From contig NZ_WBKP01000029.1 of NCBI RefSeq assembly GCF_009602465.1, forward strand, positions 1 to 45,681: DNA of 45,681 bases, written 5' to 3'. Made by a program: the position numbers and the translations under genes. Below, in pieces: positions 1 to 7,808 of this stretch. This DNA comes from Cumulibacter manganitolerans (GTDB lineage Bacteria; Actinomycetota; Actinomycetes; Mycobacteriales; Antricoccaceae). Positions within the stretch are counted from its first letter, which is position 1, and every line of letters begins with the position of its first letter. The notes below the pieces were generated by a model that was not told the DNA's origin, did not search any database, and worked only from the letters and a program-made list of their open reading frames with translations.

Positions 1-373
1 AGCGACTCGCGGACGGGATCAAGGACCAGATTCGGAACACGGCTACGCTTCACCTACGGAGTGCCTCTCTGCGTGATGGACCTTGAGCTTCAGCAACCCA
101 AGAATCCCGCGCCAGACAGGCACTTCCGTGCTTTACACGCCGTACTCACCCCCGACCACGTGAATCCCGAGGCTAGCGGCTCCGCTCGCTCGACGACCAG
201 AGAAGGGCTCGGCGGCCGGGAAGCTCGGCGGCCGTGGAAGGCTCGGTGACCCTGCAGGGGGCCGACGACCGTTGACCGCCTGCGGGCGTCTCGACGTCGC
301 TTCGCCTATCGGCTCCGCTCGCTCGACGACCGTTATCACGCTCGACCGTTAGCAGACCGACGACCGTTGAGGG
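1..373. other. Intergenic/left-edge region without a confident gene
   Basis: No convincing gene is visible downstream of gluD. A short frame open from the window edge to a TGA at 84-86 could be the tail of a plus-strand gene that begins outside the window, but it is too short to assign. The right half is made of the window's repeat family: a truncated copy at about 173-199 and a fuller copy at 288-334. Further isolated CGACGACCGTT modules occur just before the gluD stop. No clear hairpin terminator for gluD was found. Confidence 0.5.
288..334. repeat. Dispersed palindromic repeat, half-element
   Basis: The stretch starts with GTCTCGACGTCGCTTCGCC and ends with CTCGCTCGACGACCGTT. The same two modules in the same order recur at 2083-2129, 9070-9200 (twice), 15656-15695, 15878-15917 and 36628-36667. 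They appear inverted as the left arms at 5627, 5821, 15582 and 15804. It resembles the REP/RPE-like repeats of other high-GC actinobacteria; the family assignment is by pattern only. Confidence 0.75.
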
Positions 374-1312
374 TTAGTCCTTGAGCTGGCGTTCGGTCTC
401 GATCTCGATCATGGTGTCCGGCGGAAGCAGGGGATCGGCCTTCACCGGCGCGAGCCTCTTGGTGCGCGCCTGCCGCTTGCTCAGGTAGCCGGCCAGCCGC
501 GACAGCGAGTAGTTGATCGCGATGTAGACGCACGCCAGGACGATCGTGACCGGGATGAAGTTGTCGTATCCGGTCGCGATCAGCTGCCCTTGGCGGACCA
601 GCTCGCCGTACCCGACGATCAGGCCGAGCGAGGTGTCCTTCAGCGCCACGACGCTCTGGCTGATGATGGCCGGCAGCATCGTGCGGATCGCCTGCGGGGC
701 GAGGATCTTGCGCAGCGTCTGGCTGCGGGTCAGGCCGATCGAGTACGCCGCCTCACGCTGTCCGCGCGGCACCGACTGGACGCCGGCGCGGAAGATCTCC
801 GCGAGCACCGATCCGTTGTACAGCGTCAGACCGATCACCAGCGAGGCGAGCGCGCCCTGGCCCTTGCCGAGACCGGCGTTGTCCATCACCGTGGTGATGC
901 CGAGGTTGTTGGAGATCGACTGCAGCGTGTCGGCGAAGCCGAGGAACACGAACAGGATCAGCAGCACGAGCGGCACGGCGCGGAAGAACTCGACCACGAC
1001 TGTGGAGATCGTCCGCAGGATCGCGTTGTGCGAGACCCGCATCGCCCCGAAGACGGCGCCGAAGATCAGCGAAAGGATGATCGCGAGAATCGCGGCGATC
1101 AGCGTGTTGATCAGCGCGTTGGCCAGTGAGTTCAGCGCGGTCGGGTCGGTGAAGATCGACCACTTCCGGGCGGTGAACTGCTTCGTCTCGTACATCCGGT
1201 ACACCAGGTAGCCGAGGATCGCGAGGATCACGAGACTGCCGATGATGCCGGCGATCAGCTGGTTGCGCCGGGCGCGCGGCCCGGGCTGATCGAAGAGGAC
1301 CGAGGCGCTCAT
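374..1312 (-). CDS. gluD: Glutamate ABC transporter permease GluD
   Basis: Integral membrane permease of a polar amino-acid (HAAT family) ABC importer, 312 aa. It has a hydrophobic segment near residues 20-42, then the conserved permease core with the EAA loop around RGQREAAYSIGL, which contacts the ATPase, and a basic cytoplasmic C-terminal tail. The ATG start overlaps the gluC stop by 4 nt, indicating translational coupling. It is the last gene of the minus-strand gluABCD operon. By similarity to Corynebacterium GluD it should pair with GluC to form the glutamate channel. Substrate preference is inferred from operon composition and could extend to glutamine or aspartate. Confidence 0.88.
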   Translation of the reverse strand: MSASVLFDQPGPRARRNQLIAGIIGSLVILAILGYLVYRMYETKQFTARKWSIFTDPTALNSLANALINTLIAAILAIILSLIFGAVFGAMRVSHNAILRTISTVVVEFFRAVPLVLLILFVFLGFADTLQSISNNLGITTVMDNAGLGKGQGALASLVIGLTLYNGSVLAEIFRAGVQSVPRGQREAAYSIGLTRSQTLRKILAPQAIRTMLPAIISQSVVALKDTSLGLIVGYGELVRQGQLIATGYDNFIPVTIVLACVYIAINYSLSRLAGYLSKRQARTKRLAPVKADPLLPPDTMIEIETERQLKD

Positions 1313-2016
1313 CGGGCGACCTCCAGCTTCCGCTCGAACACTCGCGAGATCCCCGAGATTGCGAACACGATGATGATGTAGCCGAGCGCCGTTCCGAAGA
1401 ACACCCAGTACAACGCCTGCGGCTCGTCGCGGATCAGGCCCTTCATCACGAACGAGGCCTCTGCGATCAGGAACGCCTCGGCCACCGCCGAGTTCTTCAC
1501 CAGCGCGATCAGCACGCTCGTCAGCGGCGGGATCACCGCCCGCATCGCCTGCGGCAGGATCACGAGCTTCAGGTTCTGGTTGAACGTCAGGCCGATCGAG
1601 CGTGCCGCCTCGGCCTGGCCCGGGTTCACCGAGTTGATGCCCGAGCGCACCGCCTCGCAGACGAACGCCGAGGTGTACGTCGCGAGCGCACCGACGGCGA
1701 ACCCGAACGTGTGGTCGCCCTTGATGCCCAGCAGGCCCGGCAGTCCGTAGGTGAAGACGACGAACAGCAGCACCAGGGGAGTGTTGCGGAAGATCGTGAT
1801 GTACGCCGTGCCGACGGCGCGCAGCGCCGGTACCGGCGACACGCGGAAGGCCGCCAGGATCGTCCCGACCACCAGCGCGATGATGCCGGCGAGCGCGGAC
1901 AGCGCGAGAGTCTTGCCGAACCCCTCGAGCAGCTTGTCGATGTTCGACGTCAGGACCGTCAGGCCCGACTGGGCGAACACCGAGAAGCCGGCGTCCGACA
2001 ACAGTGTCGTAGTCAC
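1309..2016 (-). CDS. gluC: Glutamate ABC transporter permease GluC
   Basis: Second permease of the glutamate importer, 235 aa, a normal length for HisM/GluC-type proteins. A short N-terminal stretch precedes a membrane segment at about residues 35-57. The EAA loop is visible as PGQAEAARSIGLT. The chosen start is GTG, preceded by purine-rich AGAAGGA. The 3-prime end overlaps gluD (ATGA). The gene is separated from the upstream gluB by 347 nt holding a hairpin and a repeat array, so the permeases may be expressed at a lower level than the binding protein. Confidence 0.88.
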   Translation of the reverse strand: MTTTLLSDAGFSVFAQSGLTVLTSNIDKLLEGFGKTLALSALAGIIALVVGTILAAFRVSPVPALRAVGTAYITIFRNTPLVLLFVVFTYGLPGLLGIKGDHTFGFAVGALATYTSAFVCEAVRSGINSVNPGQAEAARSIGLTFNQNLKLVILPQAMRAVIPPLTSVLIALVKNSAVAEAFLIAEASFVMKGLIRDEPQALYWVFFGTALGYIIIVFAISGISRVFERKLEVAR

Positions 2017-2082
2017 GTGTCCTTCTGCTTCCTTCCGATCTCACCGGGGTGAGAGGTGGTTCCGTTGTCCTGCAGGTGCGGC

Positions 2083-2275
2083 GTCTCGACGTCGCTTCGC
2101 CTAGCGGCTCCGCTCGCTCGACGACCGTTGGTGGGTCTTGCTCGATGACCGTCGGGGCCTCCTGCTCGACGACCGTTGGTGGTCTGGCTCGATGACCGTC
2201 GGGGCCTTCTGCTCGACGACCGTTGGGGGTCTGGCTCGACGACCGTCGGGGCCTCCTGCTCGACGACCGTTGGGG
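2083..2275. repeat. Half-element plus composite tandem array between gluB and gluC
   Basis: A dispersed-repeat half-element (2083-2129) runs into an array of CTCGAYGACCGT cores. Unlike the 16-copy array at 15.9 kb, the units here alternate: a TTGG-type unit ending GGTCTGG and a TCGGGGCC-type unit. This gives a higher-order period of about 47 nt, repeated roughly three times up to 2275. It fills most of the 347-nt gap between gluB and gluC; the rest holds the hairpin at 2323-2354. Confidence 0.8.
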
Positions 2276-2322
2276 CGGCTTCCCCGCCCGACGGCCGCTG
2301 CGTCGAGGCGCCGTACGAGAGT

Positions 2323-2354
2323 GCGGGCCGGTCCGCGGCTGCGGACCGGCCCGC
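2323..2354 (-). terminator. Hairpin after gluB (terminator or mRNA stabiliser)
   Basis: Perfect 14-bp inverted repeat GCGGGCCGGTCCGC (2323-2336) with its complement at 2341-2354 and a 4-nt loop. It begins about 9 nt past the gluB stop in the direction of minus-strand transcription. There is no U-tract, as is common in actinobacteria. In this position it would let gluB mRNA accumulate above gluCD. Confidence 0.65.
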
Positions 2355-2363
2355 GACCCGTCG

Positions 2364-3239
2364 TTATGCGCAGGCGTCGACCTTCGGCGGCTCGGGAGCC
2401 TTCGCGCCGCCCTTGCCCAGGGTGTCGTTGAACGCCTTCTTCCAGCTGCCGTCGTCGATCATGTCCTTGATCGTCTTGCTCAGGAACTCGCACATCTGCT
2501 TGTCGTCCTTCTTGAAGCCGATGCCGTAGCGCTCCTCGGAGAACGGCTCGCCGACGACCTTGAGGTCATCGGGGTGCTGCGCGGCGTAGCCGAGCAGGAT
2601 CGGGCCGTCGGTGGTGACCGCGTCGACTGTGCCGTTCAGCAGCGCGGTGACGCACTCGGAGTACGTGCCGGCCGGCTTCGGCGCGGCGCCGTACTTCTCC
2701 TGCACCGTCTTGATCGACGTCGAACCGTCGACCGAGCAGACGCCCTTGCCGGTCAGGTTCTCCGGGCCCTTGATCGAGTTGTCGTTCTTCTTCACCAGCA
2801 GCTGCTGGCCGGTCACGTAGTAGGGGCCGGCCTGGCCGACGACCTGCTTGCGCTTGTCGGTGATCGAGTACGTCGCGACGACGAGGTCGACGGTGCCGTT
2901 CTGCAGGAACGGCTCACGGTTGGCCGACACGGCCTCGACCCACTCGATCTTGTCGGCCGCGATGCCGAGCTTCGCCGCGACGTACTTCGCGACCTCGATG
3001 TCGAAGCCCTGAGGGGTATCGCCCTTCGCGGGATCCTTGTAGCCCAGGCCGGGCTGGTCGAACTTGACGCCGATCTTCACCGAGCCGGCCTTGTTGAGCG
3101 TCTCCATCGTGGAGCCGGCCTCGAAGCTGACCTTCGACTCGACCGACGGCGTGCTGCCGCCGGAGTCGCTCTTGCCGCAGCCGGTCATGGCCAGCGCCAG
3201 AGCCGACACGGCAGCGACCGCTGCAATCTTGATACGCAT
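2364..3239 (-). CDS. gluB: Glutamate-binding lipoprotein GluB
   Basis: Extracytoplasmic substrate-binding lipoprotein of the glutamate importer, 291 aa. It has a signal peptide with lipobox MTGC, lipidated Cys at residue 21. The mature part is an SBP_bac_3 fold: GVKFDQPGLGYKD, GFDIEVAKYVAAKLG and a ligand-site region containing TYSITDKR are typical of glutamate/glutamine binders. The ATG is preceded by AAAAGGAA at good spacing. It lies second in the operon, 104 nt downstream of gluA and followed by a strong hairpin. Two extra Cys pairs in the C-terminal half suggest disulphides (inference). Confidence 0.9.
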   Translation of the reverse strand: MRIKIAAVAAVSALALAMTGCGKSDSGGSTPSVESKVSFEAGSTMETLNKAGSVKIGVKFDQPGLGYKDPAKGDTPQGFDIEVAKYVAAKLGIAADKIEWVEAVSANREPFLQNGTVDLVVATYSITDKRKQVVGQAGPYYVTGQQLLVKKNDNSIKGPENLTGKGVCSVDGSTSIKTVQEKYGAAPKPAGTYSECVTALLNGTVDAVTTDGPILLGYAAQHPDDLKVVGEPFSEERYGIGFKKDDKQMCEFLSKTIKDMIDDGSWKKAFNDTLGKGGAKAPEPPKVDACA

Positions 3240-3343
3240 TCGCGTTCCTTTTCTCGTGGTGGTTCGGCATACCGTTGATCGATTGCCGGGTGGGCGGCGT
3301 ACGCCGCGGGGGCTGGCTATTGGGTCTGGCGGAAGCGCTCGGG

Positions 3344-4192
3344 TCAGTGGTTGAGGATCTTGCCGAGGAAGTCCTTGGCGCGGTCCGACCGCGGGTTGCT
3401 GAAGAACTCGTCCGGGGTCGACTCCTCGACGATCGCGCCGTCGGCCATGAAGATCACCCGGTCGGCCGCGCGGCGGGCGAAGCCCATCTCGTGCGTGACC
3501 ACGACCATCGTCATGCCCTCCCTCGCCAGGTCGGTGATGACGTCGAGGACCTCGTTGACCATCTCCGGGTCGAGCGCGGACGTCGGCTCGTCGAACAGCA
3601 TCACCTTCGGGCGCATCGCGAGCGAGCGGGCGATCGCGACGCGCTGCTGCTGTCCGCCGGACAGCTGCGCGGGCATCTTCTCCGCCTGGTTGGCGATCCC
3701 CACCCGGTCGAGCAGCTTCATCGCCTCGGAATCGGCGTCCTTCTTCGACTTCTTCAGCACCTTCAGCGGACCGAGGGTGACGTTTTCCTTGATCGACTTG
3801 TGGGCGAAGAGGTTGAACGACTGGAACACCATGCCGACCTCGGCGCGCAGCTTCGCCAGCTCCTTGCCCTCCTCGGGCAGCGGGACGCCGTCGATCTTGA
3901 TCGACCCCTCCTGGATCGTCTCCAGCCGGTTGATGCAGCGGCACAGCGTCGACTTGCCCGACCCCGACGGGCCAAGGATGACCACGACCTCGCCCTTGCG
4001 GATGTCGAGGTTGATGTCCTTCAGGACGTGCAGGTCGCCGTACCACTTGTTCACGCCCTGGATCTCAACGAGCGGACGCCCGTCGGCAGCGGCGGGCGTC
4101 GTCGAGGGGGCGGTTCCGGCGGCACGATCCGCCGGCCGGGCCGGATCGTCGGCCGCCGAGCCGGCTGCGACCGGGTCGTTCGCATGTGTCAT
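3344..4192 (-). CDS. gluA: Glutamate ABC transporter ATP-binding protein GluA
   Basis: Cytoplasmic ATPase of the polar amino-acid importer, 282 aa. Visible motifs are Walker [10 protein letters not shown] (about residues 74-82), Q-loop VFQSFNLF, signature LSGGQQQR, Walker [13 protein letters not shown] and switch-loop VVTHEM. A roughly 40-residue Ala/Pro/Asp-rich N-terminal extension precedes the usual start of the domain ([12 protein letters not shown]). The ATG at 4192 is kept because a TACGCT -10 lies 8 nt upstream, implying a leaderless mRNA. If that promoter is wrong, translation could start further in. It is first in the gluABCD operon and divergent from the nucleoside transporter. Confidence 0.9.
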   Translation of the reverse strand: MTHANDPVAAGSAADDPARPADRAAGTAPSTTPAAADGRPLVEIQGVNKWYGDLHVLKDINLDIRKGEVVVILGPSGSGKSTLCRCINRLETIQEGSIKIDGVPLPEEGKELAKLRAEVGMVFQSFNLFAHKSIKENVTLGPLKVLKKSKKDADSEAMKLLDRVGIANQAEKMPAQLSGGQQQRVAIARSLAMRPKVMLFDEPTSALDPEMVNEVLDVITDLAREGMTMVVVTHEMGFARRAADRVIFMADGAIVEESTPDEFFSNPRSDRAKDFLGKILNH

Positions 4193-4200
4193 GGGCCAGA

Positions 4201-4206
4201 AGCGTA
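4201..4206 (-). promoter_or_regulatory. Putative -10 element for gluA
   Basis: TACGCT on the minus strand, 8 nt before the gluA ATG, fits the actinobacterial TANNNT leaderless pattern seen repeatedly in this window. No good -35 is visible at 17-18 nt. Confidence 0.4.
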
Positions 4207-4334
4207 CAGAAGTCGTCAGATGCTGCCTGTTGCGCAGGCATCACAACCGTGTAACAGCACCCTATGGAATCGGTCCCTCGCGCGCGAGTATGTGCCCGCC
4301 GCTCACGAATTGGTCTCGGGTGCGAAAGGCGCGG

Positions 4335-4362
4335 TTAACACGAACTTCAGGCGCGCTACCCT
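4335..4362 (+). promoter_or_regulatory. Putative promoter of the nucleoside transporter gene
   Basis: TTAACA (4335-4340) and TACCCT (4357-4362) are separated by 16 nt. They lie about 70 nt before the TTG start of the lipoprotein gene, leaving a leader with the strong Shine-Dalgarno GAAAGGAG at 4421-4428. Confidence 0.45.
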
Positions 4363-4434
4363 CTAGTAGCACGACTCTAGATTTCGCCCGCCGCGGCCAC
4401 CGCCGACCGGGCAACCACCTGAAAGGAGACGGTT

Positions 4435-5496
4435 TTGCGCCGTCCAAAACTCTTCCGCAGGGGCGCCGTGATCGCCTCGCTCCTCTCGGCGACCATGGCC
4501 CTGAGCGCGTGCGGCAGCGACAACAAGTCCGGCGGCTCGGGCGACAGCGGTAGCGGCTCCAAGGGCGGACCCGTCGTCGCCGTCGCGTTCGACACCGGTG
4601 GCCGTGGCGACAAGTCGTTCAACGACGCCGCCGCCGCCGGCCTCGACAAGGCCGTCGAGGAGTTCAAGCTGGAGAAGCCGACCGAGCTCTCGGGCAAGCC
4701 CGACGAGTCGGACGCCGACAAGGAAGACCGTCTCCGCCAGCTGGCCGACAACGGCGCCACCGCGATCGTGACCGTCGGCTTCTCGTACAAGAACGCCCTC
4801 GAGACCGTCGCGCCGGACTACCCGGACGTCAAGTTCGTGCTCATCGACAACAGCCTCGAGGCCAAGAACGTCGCCTCGTACGTCTTCAAGGACAACGAGA
4901 ACGCGTTCCTCGTCGGCGCCATCGCGGCGCTGACCTCGAAGACCGGCAAGATCGGCTTCGTCGGCGGCGTCAACGAGACCCTGATCAACAACTTCGAGAA
5001 GGGCTTCACCGCCGGCGCCAAGCAGGCGAAGGCCGACATCCAGGTCGACGTGAAGTACCTGACCGAGGCCGGCGACTACTCCGGCTACAACGACCCGGGC
5101 AAGGGCAAGGTCGCGGCCGAGGGCCAGTACGACGGCGGCGCCGACGTGGTGTACGCCGCCGCGGGCCTGTCGAACAACGGTGTCTTCGAGGCGGCTGCCG
5201 AGAAGGGCAAGCAGGCCATCGGCACCGACTCCGACCAGTACCTGACCGCTGACGCCTCCTACAAGGAGTCGATCATCGCCTCGGCGCTCAAGCGCATCGA
5301 CACGGTCGTCTACGACTTCATCAAGTCGGTCAAGGACGACACCTTCAAGGCCGGCACGCACGCCGTCGGCCTCAAGGAGAACGGCGTCGACTACGTCATC
5401 AACAACCCGCAGGTGAAGGCGGCCGTCGACAGCAAGATCCAGGATCTGAAGAAGCAGATCATCGACGGCAAGATCACCGTTCCGTCGGCGAACTAG
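4435..5496 (+). CDS. BMP-family nucleoside-binding lipoprotein
   Basis: Substrate-binding lipoprotein of the Bmp/PnrA family, 353 aa, which captures purine/pyrimidine nucleosides outside the membrane for the ABC importer encoded downstream. The signal peptide has lipobox LSAC with Cys26, followed by a Gly/Ser linker. The mature domain shows FDTGGRGDKSFND, a classic BMP N-terminal motif, and VGGVNETLINNFEKGF. The start is TTG at 4435, supported by GAAAGGAG 6 nt upstream. A 12-bp hairpin and 640 nt of repeats separate it from the ATPase gene, so it may be made in excess. The nucleoside specificity is inferred from the linked cdd and deoA. Confidence 0.88.
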   Translation: MRRPKLFRRGAVIASLLSATMALSACGSDNKSGGSGDSGSGSKGGPVVAVAFDTGGRGDKSFNDAAAAGLDKAVEEFKLEKPTELSGKPDESDADKEDRLRQLADNGATAIVTVGFSYKNALETVAPDYPDVKFVLIDNSLEAKNVASYVFKDNENAFLVGAIAALTSKTGKIGFVGGVNETLINNFEKGFTAGAKQAKADIQVDVKYLTEAGDYSGYNDPGKGKVAAEGQYDGGADVVYAAAGLSNNGVFEAAAEKGKQAIGTDSDQYLTADASYKESIIASALKRIDTVVYDFIKSVKDDTFKAGTHAVGLKENGVDYVINNPQVKAAVDSKIQDLKKQIIDGKITVPSAN

Positions 5497-5515
5497 CAGC
5501 ACCCGCACGGCACAG

Positions 5516-5550
5516 GTGGCGGGCATCGTGAGCAGGTCGATGCCCGCCAC
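5516..5550 (+). terminator. Hairpin after BMP lipoprotein gene
   Basis: Perfect 12-bp inverted repeat GTGGCGGGCATC (5516-5527) with complement at 5539-5550 and an 11-nt loop, starting 20 nt after the stop codon. There is no U-tract. It is likely a partial terminator or 3-prime stabiliser. Confidence 0.65.
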
Positions 5551-5576
5551 AGTCGTGTCCGGCCCCACGGTCGACT

Positions 5577-6060
5577 GGCGACCTTCCACGGTCGTCGAGC
5601 CTCCGGACGCCCGAGCGACGCCTTTCCACGGTCGTCGAGCGAGCGAGCGCCAGCGAGCGACGTCGAGACGTGGCGACTGCGGCTTGCGTCGTCTCGACGT
5701 CGGGCTCGTTCCTCGCCCTCGCTCGACGACCGTTGGGGGGAGCGGCGTCGGACGGCCGTTGGGGAGCGACCGGAGGTCCACGACGGTTGGGGTAGGCGCC
5801 CGCGGTCGGGTCGGCCCCTTCACGGTCGTCGAGCGAGCGAGCGCCAGCGAGCGACGTCGAGACGTGGCGACTGCGGCTTGCGTCGTCTCGACGTCGGGCT
5901 CGTTCCTCGCCCTCGCTCGACGACCGTTGGAGAGCGACCGGCGTCGGACGACCGTTGGGGAGCGAGCGGCGTCGGACGACCGTCGGGGAGCGAGCGGCGG
6001 TCCACGACGGTTGGGGAGCGCCCCGCGCTCGGGTCGGCCTTGCGACGGCCGTTGGAGGTC
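5577..6060. repeat. Repeat-filled spacer with a perfect 110-bp duplication
   Basis: The 641-nt gap between the lipoprotein and ATPase genes holds repeats and no gene. The 110 nt at 5627-5736 are repeated without a mismatch at 5821-5930. Each copy is an imperfect hairpin: the left arm runs from CACGGTCGTCGAGCGAG to CGTCGAGACG, and the right arm from GTCTCGACGTCGGG to GACGACCGTTGG. Flanking stretches (5577-5626, 5737-5820, 5931-6060) hold degenerate single modules, several inverted. The last roughly 75 nt before the ATPase gene are unique and include its Shine-Dalgarno GAGGTAG. Confidence 0.85.
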
Positions 6061-6137
6061 TTCGTCCGCGAGGTCACGGGCGATGACCGGTATGTTCGCC
6101 ACAGCAACCACGATGCACCCATGAGGTCGAGGTAGTC

Positions 6138-7808
6138 ATGACAACTACGCCACCGCGAGCGGCGTCCCCCAGCAGCGCGCCGGACACCCCGGATCGCGCA
6201 GCGCTGGCAGTCGAGCTGGACGGGATCACCAAGCGGTTCCCCGGCGTCGTGGCCAACAAGGACATCTTCCTGAAGGTCCGCCGCGGCACGGTGCACGCCA
6301 TCGTCGGGGAGAACGGCGCCGGCAAGTCGACGCTGATGAAGACGCTCTACGGCATGCAGCGCCCCGACGAGGGCGAGATCCGCATCGACGGCAAGCAGGT
6401 GCGGTTCGCGACGCCGTCCGACGCGATCAAGGCCGGCATCGGCATGGTGCACCAGCACTTCATGCTCGCCGACAACTTCACCGTCCTGGAGAACATCGTC
6501 CTGGGCGCCGAGAAGCTCTACGGCATCGGCGACAAGGCCCGCGAGGTGATCCGCAAGATCGGCGAGGACTACGGCCTGGAGGTCGACCCCGACGAGCTCG
6601 TCGAGAACCTCGGCGTGGGCGACCGGCAGCGTGTCGAGATCATCAAGGTGCTCTACCGCGGCGCCAAGATCATCATCCTCGACGAGCCCACCGCCGTCCT
6701 CGTCCCGCAGGAGGTCGACGAGCTGTTCGACAACCTCCGCGAGCTCAAGGCCGAGGGCTACACCGTCATCTTCATCTCGCACAAGCTCGACGAGGTGCTG
6801 TCCGTCGCCGACGACGTGACCGTCATCCGCCGCGGCACGACGGTCGCCGCCGTCGACCCCAAGCAGACCACCGCCCGGCAGCTCGCCGAGCTGATGGTCG
6901 GCAACGAGCTGCCCGAGCCCGCCACTCGCGGCAACACCGTCCAGCAGGACAACTTCGTCCTCGACGTCCGCGACCTCGTCGTCAACGACTTCAGCGGCCG
7001 CGCCGTGGTCGACCACATCAGCCTGCAGATCCGCGCGGGGGAGATCCTGGGCATCGCGGGTGTCGAGGGCAACGGGCAGGAGGAGCTCGTCGAGGCGATC
7101 ATGGGCATGGACGTCATCCAGGGCGGCACCGTCACGCTGTCGGGCAAGGACATCGGCGAGTGGTCGACCCGCAAGCGCCGGGAGGCCGGCATCGGGTTCA
7201 TCCCGGCCGACCGGCACCGGCACGGGTTGCTGCTCGACTCGCCGCTGTGGGAGAACCGGATCCTCGGCCACCAGACCGAGGAGCCCAACATCGCCGGGCC
7301 GCTGATCGACGCCAAGGGTGCGAAGGCCGACACCGAGCGCATCGTGGCCGCCGAGGACGTGCGCACCCCGTCGATCGACGTCACCGCCGGCTCGCTGTCG
7401 GGCGGCAACCAGCAGAAGCTGATCATCGGCCGCGAGATGGCGCACACGCCGAAGGTGCTGCTCGCCGCGCATCCGACCCGCGGCGTGGACGTCGGCGCCC
7501 AGGCCGCGATCTGGGACAAGCTCCGGGCGGCGCGCGCCGAAGGCATGGCGATGCTGCTGATCTCCGCCGACCTCGACGAGCTCATCGGGCTCTCGGACAC
7601 CCTGCAGGTCATCCTGCGCGGCAGGCTCGTCCGGTCCTTCGACCCGTCGTCCGTCACCCCCGAGGACCTCGGGTCGGCGATGACCGGCGCCGACGGCGAC
7701 GTCCGGCCGGCGTCCACCACGGGTCCGGGCGCCACCGCCTCCGGCACCAGCGCGACCGGCACCAGCGCGACCGGCTCCGGCGCGAGCACCGAGGAGGGAT
7801 CGCGATGA
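6138..7808 (+). CDS. Nucleoside ABC transporter, tandem ATP-binding protein
   Basis: Double-cassette ATPase of the BMP-linked nucleoside/sugar importer class (YufO/NupA-like), 556 aa. The first cassette has Walker A GENGAGKST, H/Q loop GMVHQHFML and Walker B IIILDEPTAVL. The second has a degenerate Walker A region GVEGNGQEE and signature SGGNQQK, as is usual for the family. In its Walker B (VLLAAHPTRGVD) the usual acidic residue is not obvious, also common in cassette 2. The signature of cassette 1 is NLGVGDRQ. A low-complexity Ala/Thr/Gly tail ends the protein. The ATG is preceded by GAGGTAG. The stop overlaps the next gene by 4 nt. Confidence 0.9.
   Translation: MTTTPPRAASPSSAPDTPDRAALAVELDGITKRFPGVVANKDIFLKVRRGTVHAIVGENGAGKSTLMKTLYGMQRPDEGEIRIDGKQVRFATPSDAIKAGIGMVHQHFMLADNFTVLENIVLGAEKLYGIGDKAREVIRKIGEDYGLEVDPDELVENLGVGDRQRVEIIKVLYRGAKIIILDEPTAVLVPQEVDELFDNLRELKAEGYTVIFISHKLDEVLSVADDVTVIRRGTTVAAVDPKQTTARQLAELMVGNELPEPATRGNTVQQDNFVLDVRDLVVNDFSGRAVVDHISLQIRAGEILGIAGVEGNGQEELVEAIMGMDVIQGGTVTLSGKDIGEWSTRKRREAGIGFIPADRHRHGLLLDSPLWENRILGHQTEEPNIAGPLIDAKGAKADTERIVAAEDVRTPSIDVTAGSLSGGNQQKLIIGREMAHTPKVLLAAHPTRGVDVGAQAAIWDKLRAARAEGMAMLLISADLDELIGLSDTLQVILRGRLVRSFDPSSVTPEDLGSAMTGADGDVRPASTTGPGATASGTSATGTSATGSGASTEEGSR

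Noticed and set aside
3-86. Possible C-terminal end of a plus-strand gene entering from the left edge (ends at TGA 84-86)
   Set aside because: Only 27 codons are visible and no family can be recognised; other frames are equally open.
4363-6111. 582-aa and similar long minus-strand frames antisense to real genes
   Set aside because: High GC keeps antisense frames open. They show reversed codon bias and no domains, and the plus-strand frames are clear known proteins.
5516-6124. 202-aa open frame in the BMP-ATPase gap
   Set aside because: It consists entirely of translated repeats and begins inside a hairpin.
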